Positions 5,254-6,225 of a stretch of 6,225 nt of DNA are shown one piece after another (position 1 is the stretch's first letter; every line of letters starts with the position of its first letter). Both the position numbers and the translations under genes were made by a program. The stretch spans positions 1 through 6,225 of the forward strand of contig JAHWHE010000080.1 in assembly GCA_019323495.1 (NCBI GenBank). The letters are read 5' to 3'. The notes under the pieces are model-generated. The model had not been told where the DNA came from. It saw only the letters and a list, made by a program, of their open reading frames with translations, and did no database searches. This stretch comes from Candidatus Woesearchaeota archaeon (lineage in GTDB: Archaea > Nanobdellota > Nanobdellia > Woesearchaeales > WJKV01).

Positions 5254-5276
5254 CCTATAGCTCTATCTATATTTGC

Positions 5277-5945
5277 ATGAAAAAAGTGGTGATCAGTTTA
5301 GGTGGTTCTATTATTGTTCCTGATAAAGTGCATTATCAGTTCTTGAAAGACTTCTGCAAAATAATAAAGAAGCAAAAGAACACGAAATTCGTCATTGTCA
5401 CAGGCGGAGGGCAGATTGCAAGGAACTATATTGAAGCTGTGAAGAAAGCAGGAAAAGACACGCTATCCCAAAACCTTGTGGGAATCATGGCAACAAGATT
5501 GAATGCAATGCTCGTTGCGACTTTCCTGGACATAAAGAACTGGTACATCCTGCACACTGTTAAAAGCATAATGCAGAGACTGGAGCGCCAAAGGATCGTT
5601 GTCTGCGGAGGAATCCTGCCCGGAACGACAAGCGACGGCACTGCAATCCAGATCGCAGTCTCGATCAAGGCAGACATGTTCATCAACATAACGAATGTAA
5701 AAGGCCTCTATACAAAGCATCCGAAACTGAAAGGCGCAAAGTTCATTCCGAAAGCGACGCACAAATATCTTTACGACAGGGCAATGGAAATTAAATACAA
5801 GCCTGGCCAGCATTTTGTGATAGACCAGAAAGCTGCAAGGATCGCTTACGAGCACAAGGTGCCCATTGTCATAATCAAAGGCCTGGCAAATTTAGAGAAA
5901 TGTTTAAATAATAAGAAGTATACTGGAACTGTAATTAGTGATTAA
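5277..5945 (+). CDS. pyrH: Uridylate (UMP) kinase, archaeal type
   Basis: This 222-residue amino acid kinase-fold protein has the length of archaeal UMP kinases (about 225). It converts UMP and ATP to UDP and ADP in cytoplasmic pyrimidine nucleotide synthesis. Visible motifs are SLGGSIIVP (7-15) at the ATP phosphate site, VTGGGQIARNYIE (41-53) binding the nucleotide, LVGIMATRLNAMLV (67-80), the GGILPGTTSDGTA loop (111-123) near the acceptor UMP, and NITNVKGLYTKHPK (137-150) at the ATP base site. The C-terminal FVIDQKAARIAYEHKVPIVIIKG is typical of the family. Isopentenyl phosphate kinase and aspartokinase share the fold, but the short length and the LVGIMATRLNAML and PGTTSDGTA regions favour UMP kinase. 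Transcription probably starts leaderless from the TATA box at 5246. Confidence 0.88.
   Translation: MKKVVISLGGSIIVPDKVHYQFLKDFCKIIKKQKNTKFVIVTGGGQIARNYIEAVKKAGKDTLSQNLVGIMATRLNAMLVATFLDIKNWYILHTVKSIMQRLERQRIVVCGGILPGTTSDGTAIQIAVSIKADMFINITNVKGLYTKHPKLKGAKFIPKATHKYLYDRAMEIKYKPGQHFVIDQKAARIAYEHKVPIVIIKGLANLEKCLNNKKYTGTVISD
5903..5910 (+). promoter_or_regulatory. Possible TATA box of the terminal small gene
   Basis: TTTAAATA within the end of pyrH lies 83 nt before the TTG at 5986, much like the argDC promoter spacing. The small gene may instead be read from the pyrH promoter, since only 40 nt separate the two genes. Confidence 0.25.
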
Positions 5946-5972
5946 TGAGAAAATTAAGATCGAGTTGATAAT

Positions 5973-5980
5973 GAGGTGAT
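5973..5980 (+). promoter_or_regulatory. Ribosome binding site selecting a TTG start
   Basis: GAGGTGAT ends 5 nt before the TTG at 5986 and is nearly the archaeal consensus. It supports the rare start codon. Confidence 0.6.
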
Positions 5981-5985
5981 ACTTT

Positions 5986-6225
5986 TTGCGTATCGAGATT
6001 GATACACACAGGGATTCTAAAGAAGACATTAAAAGAATAATCAGGATGTTGGTGCACCTGGTAGGAGAGCACGCAATATTCGACAAGGCAATACACAGCT
6101 ACCAGCAGGAGAGTAAAGAAGAGGAAAAAGGTCCTGACATGGTCAACTTGAACTTCCTTGACAGCGCGCCAAGTGAAGAGAAAAAAGAAGAAGAAAAGGA
6201 AGAGCCTAAAGTTGAGTTCTATTGA
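5986..6225 (+). CDS. Small acidic-tailed protein of unknown function
   Basis: This 79-residue protein is complete; the TGA stop is the last codon of the window. Residues 1-30 (MRIEIDTHRDSKEDIKRIIR, then MLVHLVGEHA) look like a short beta strand followed by an amphipathic helix and probably form the folded part. Residues 52-60 read MVNLNFLDS. The tail from 63 on is a run of Glu and Lys (PSEEKKEEEKEEPKVEFY) and is probably disordered. I recall similar MxIEIDT...DSKEDI small proteins in DPANN archaeal genomes, but no function is known to me. No catalytic motif, cysteine or membrane segment is present. The start is TTG, chosen on its strong ribosome binding site. It may be co-transcribed with pyrH, whose stop lies 40 nt upstream. 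Confidence 0.7.
   Translation: MRIEIDTHRDSKEDIKRIIRMLVHLVGEHAIFDKAIHSYQQESKEEEKGPDMVNLNFLDSAPSEEKKEEEKEEPKVEFY

Noticed and set aside
5463..5855. 130-codon open frame on the minus strand opposite pyrH
   Set aside because: It is fully antisense to a clear UMP kinase gene and has no domain or ribosome binding site.

Overview
The window looks like a compact archaeal chromosome segment, most likely from a DPANN-type lineage such as Woesearchaeota or Pacearchaeota (lineage is inference). Supporting signs: archaeal TATA boxes (TTTATAAA, TTTTAAATA, TTTATATA) in front of most genes, GGAGGTGA-type ribosome binding sites, genes that apparently start leaderless, an archaeal-size UMP kinase, a pyruvoyl-dependent arginine decarboxylase, a COG2108-type radical SAM protein and a UPF0251/DUF134 regulator. 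Gene density is high. No mobile element, CRISPR array, rRNA or tRNA is visible.

Left part (1-2707): the first codons of a gene leaving the window on the minus strand share a short divergent promoter region with a 365-residue double-hotdog, MaoC-like protein. Next is arginine decarboxylase, a self-cleaving enzyme that makes agmatine, with a structured leader and a strong ribosome binding site. A TatD-family metal-dependent hydrolase follows from its own leaderless promoter.

Middle (2682-4484): a minus-strand RsbW/SpoIIAB-like histidine-kinase-fold protein converges on and overlaps the end of tatD. It is divergent from a radical SAM protein carrying an additional N-terminal cysteine cluster. 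The roughly 110-bp gap between them holds promoter elements for both strands.

Right part (4485-6225): an intergenic region packed with perfect palindromes precedes a two-gene operon. The operon encodes a Gly/Arg-rich DUF5320-like protein with a coiled-coil tail and a DUF134 helix-turn-helix protein, overlapping by 14 bp. The arrangement suggests that the regulator controls its own operon. A leaderless UMP kinase gene (pyrH) and a small acidic-tailed protein of unknown function close the window.

The genes appear to use two initiation modes. One set has a TATA box 30-35 nt before an ATG and no ribosome binding site (leaderless). The other has a TATA-like box 63-83 nt upstream and a strong ribosome binding site, including two genes starting with TTG. 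The most interesting candidate for unrecognised biology is the palindrome-rich control region at 4492-4569 with the DUF5320/DUF134 pair; the archaeal RsbW-like kinase comes second. I do not see convincing evidence for a wholly new defence or mobile system.
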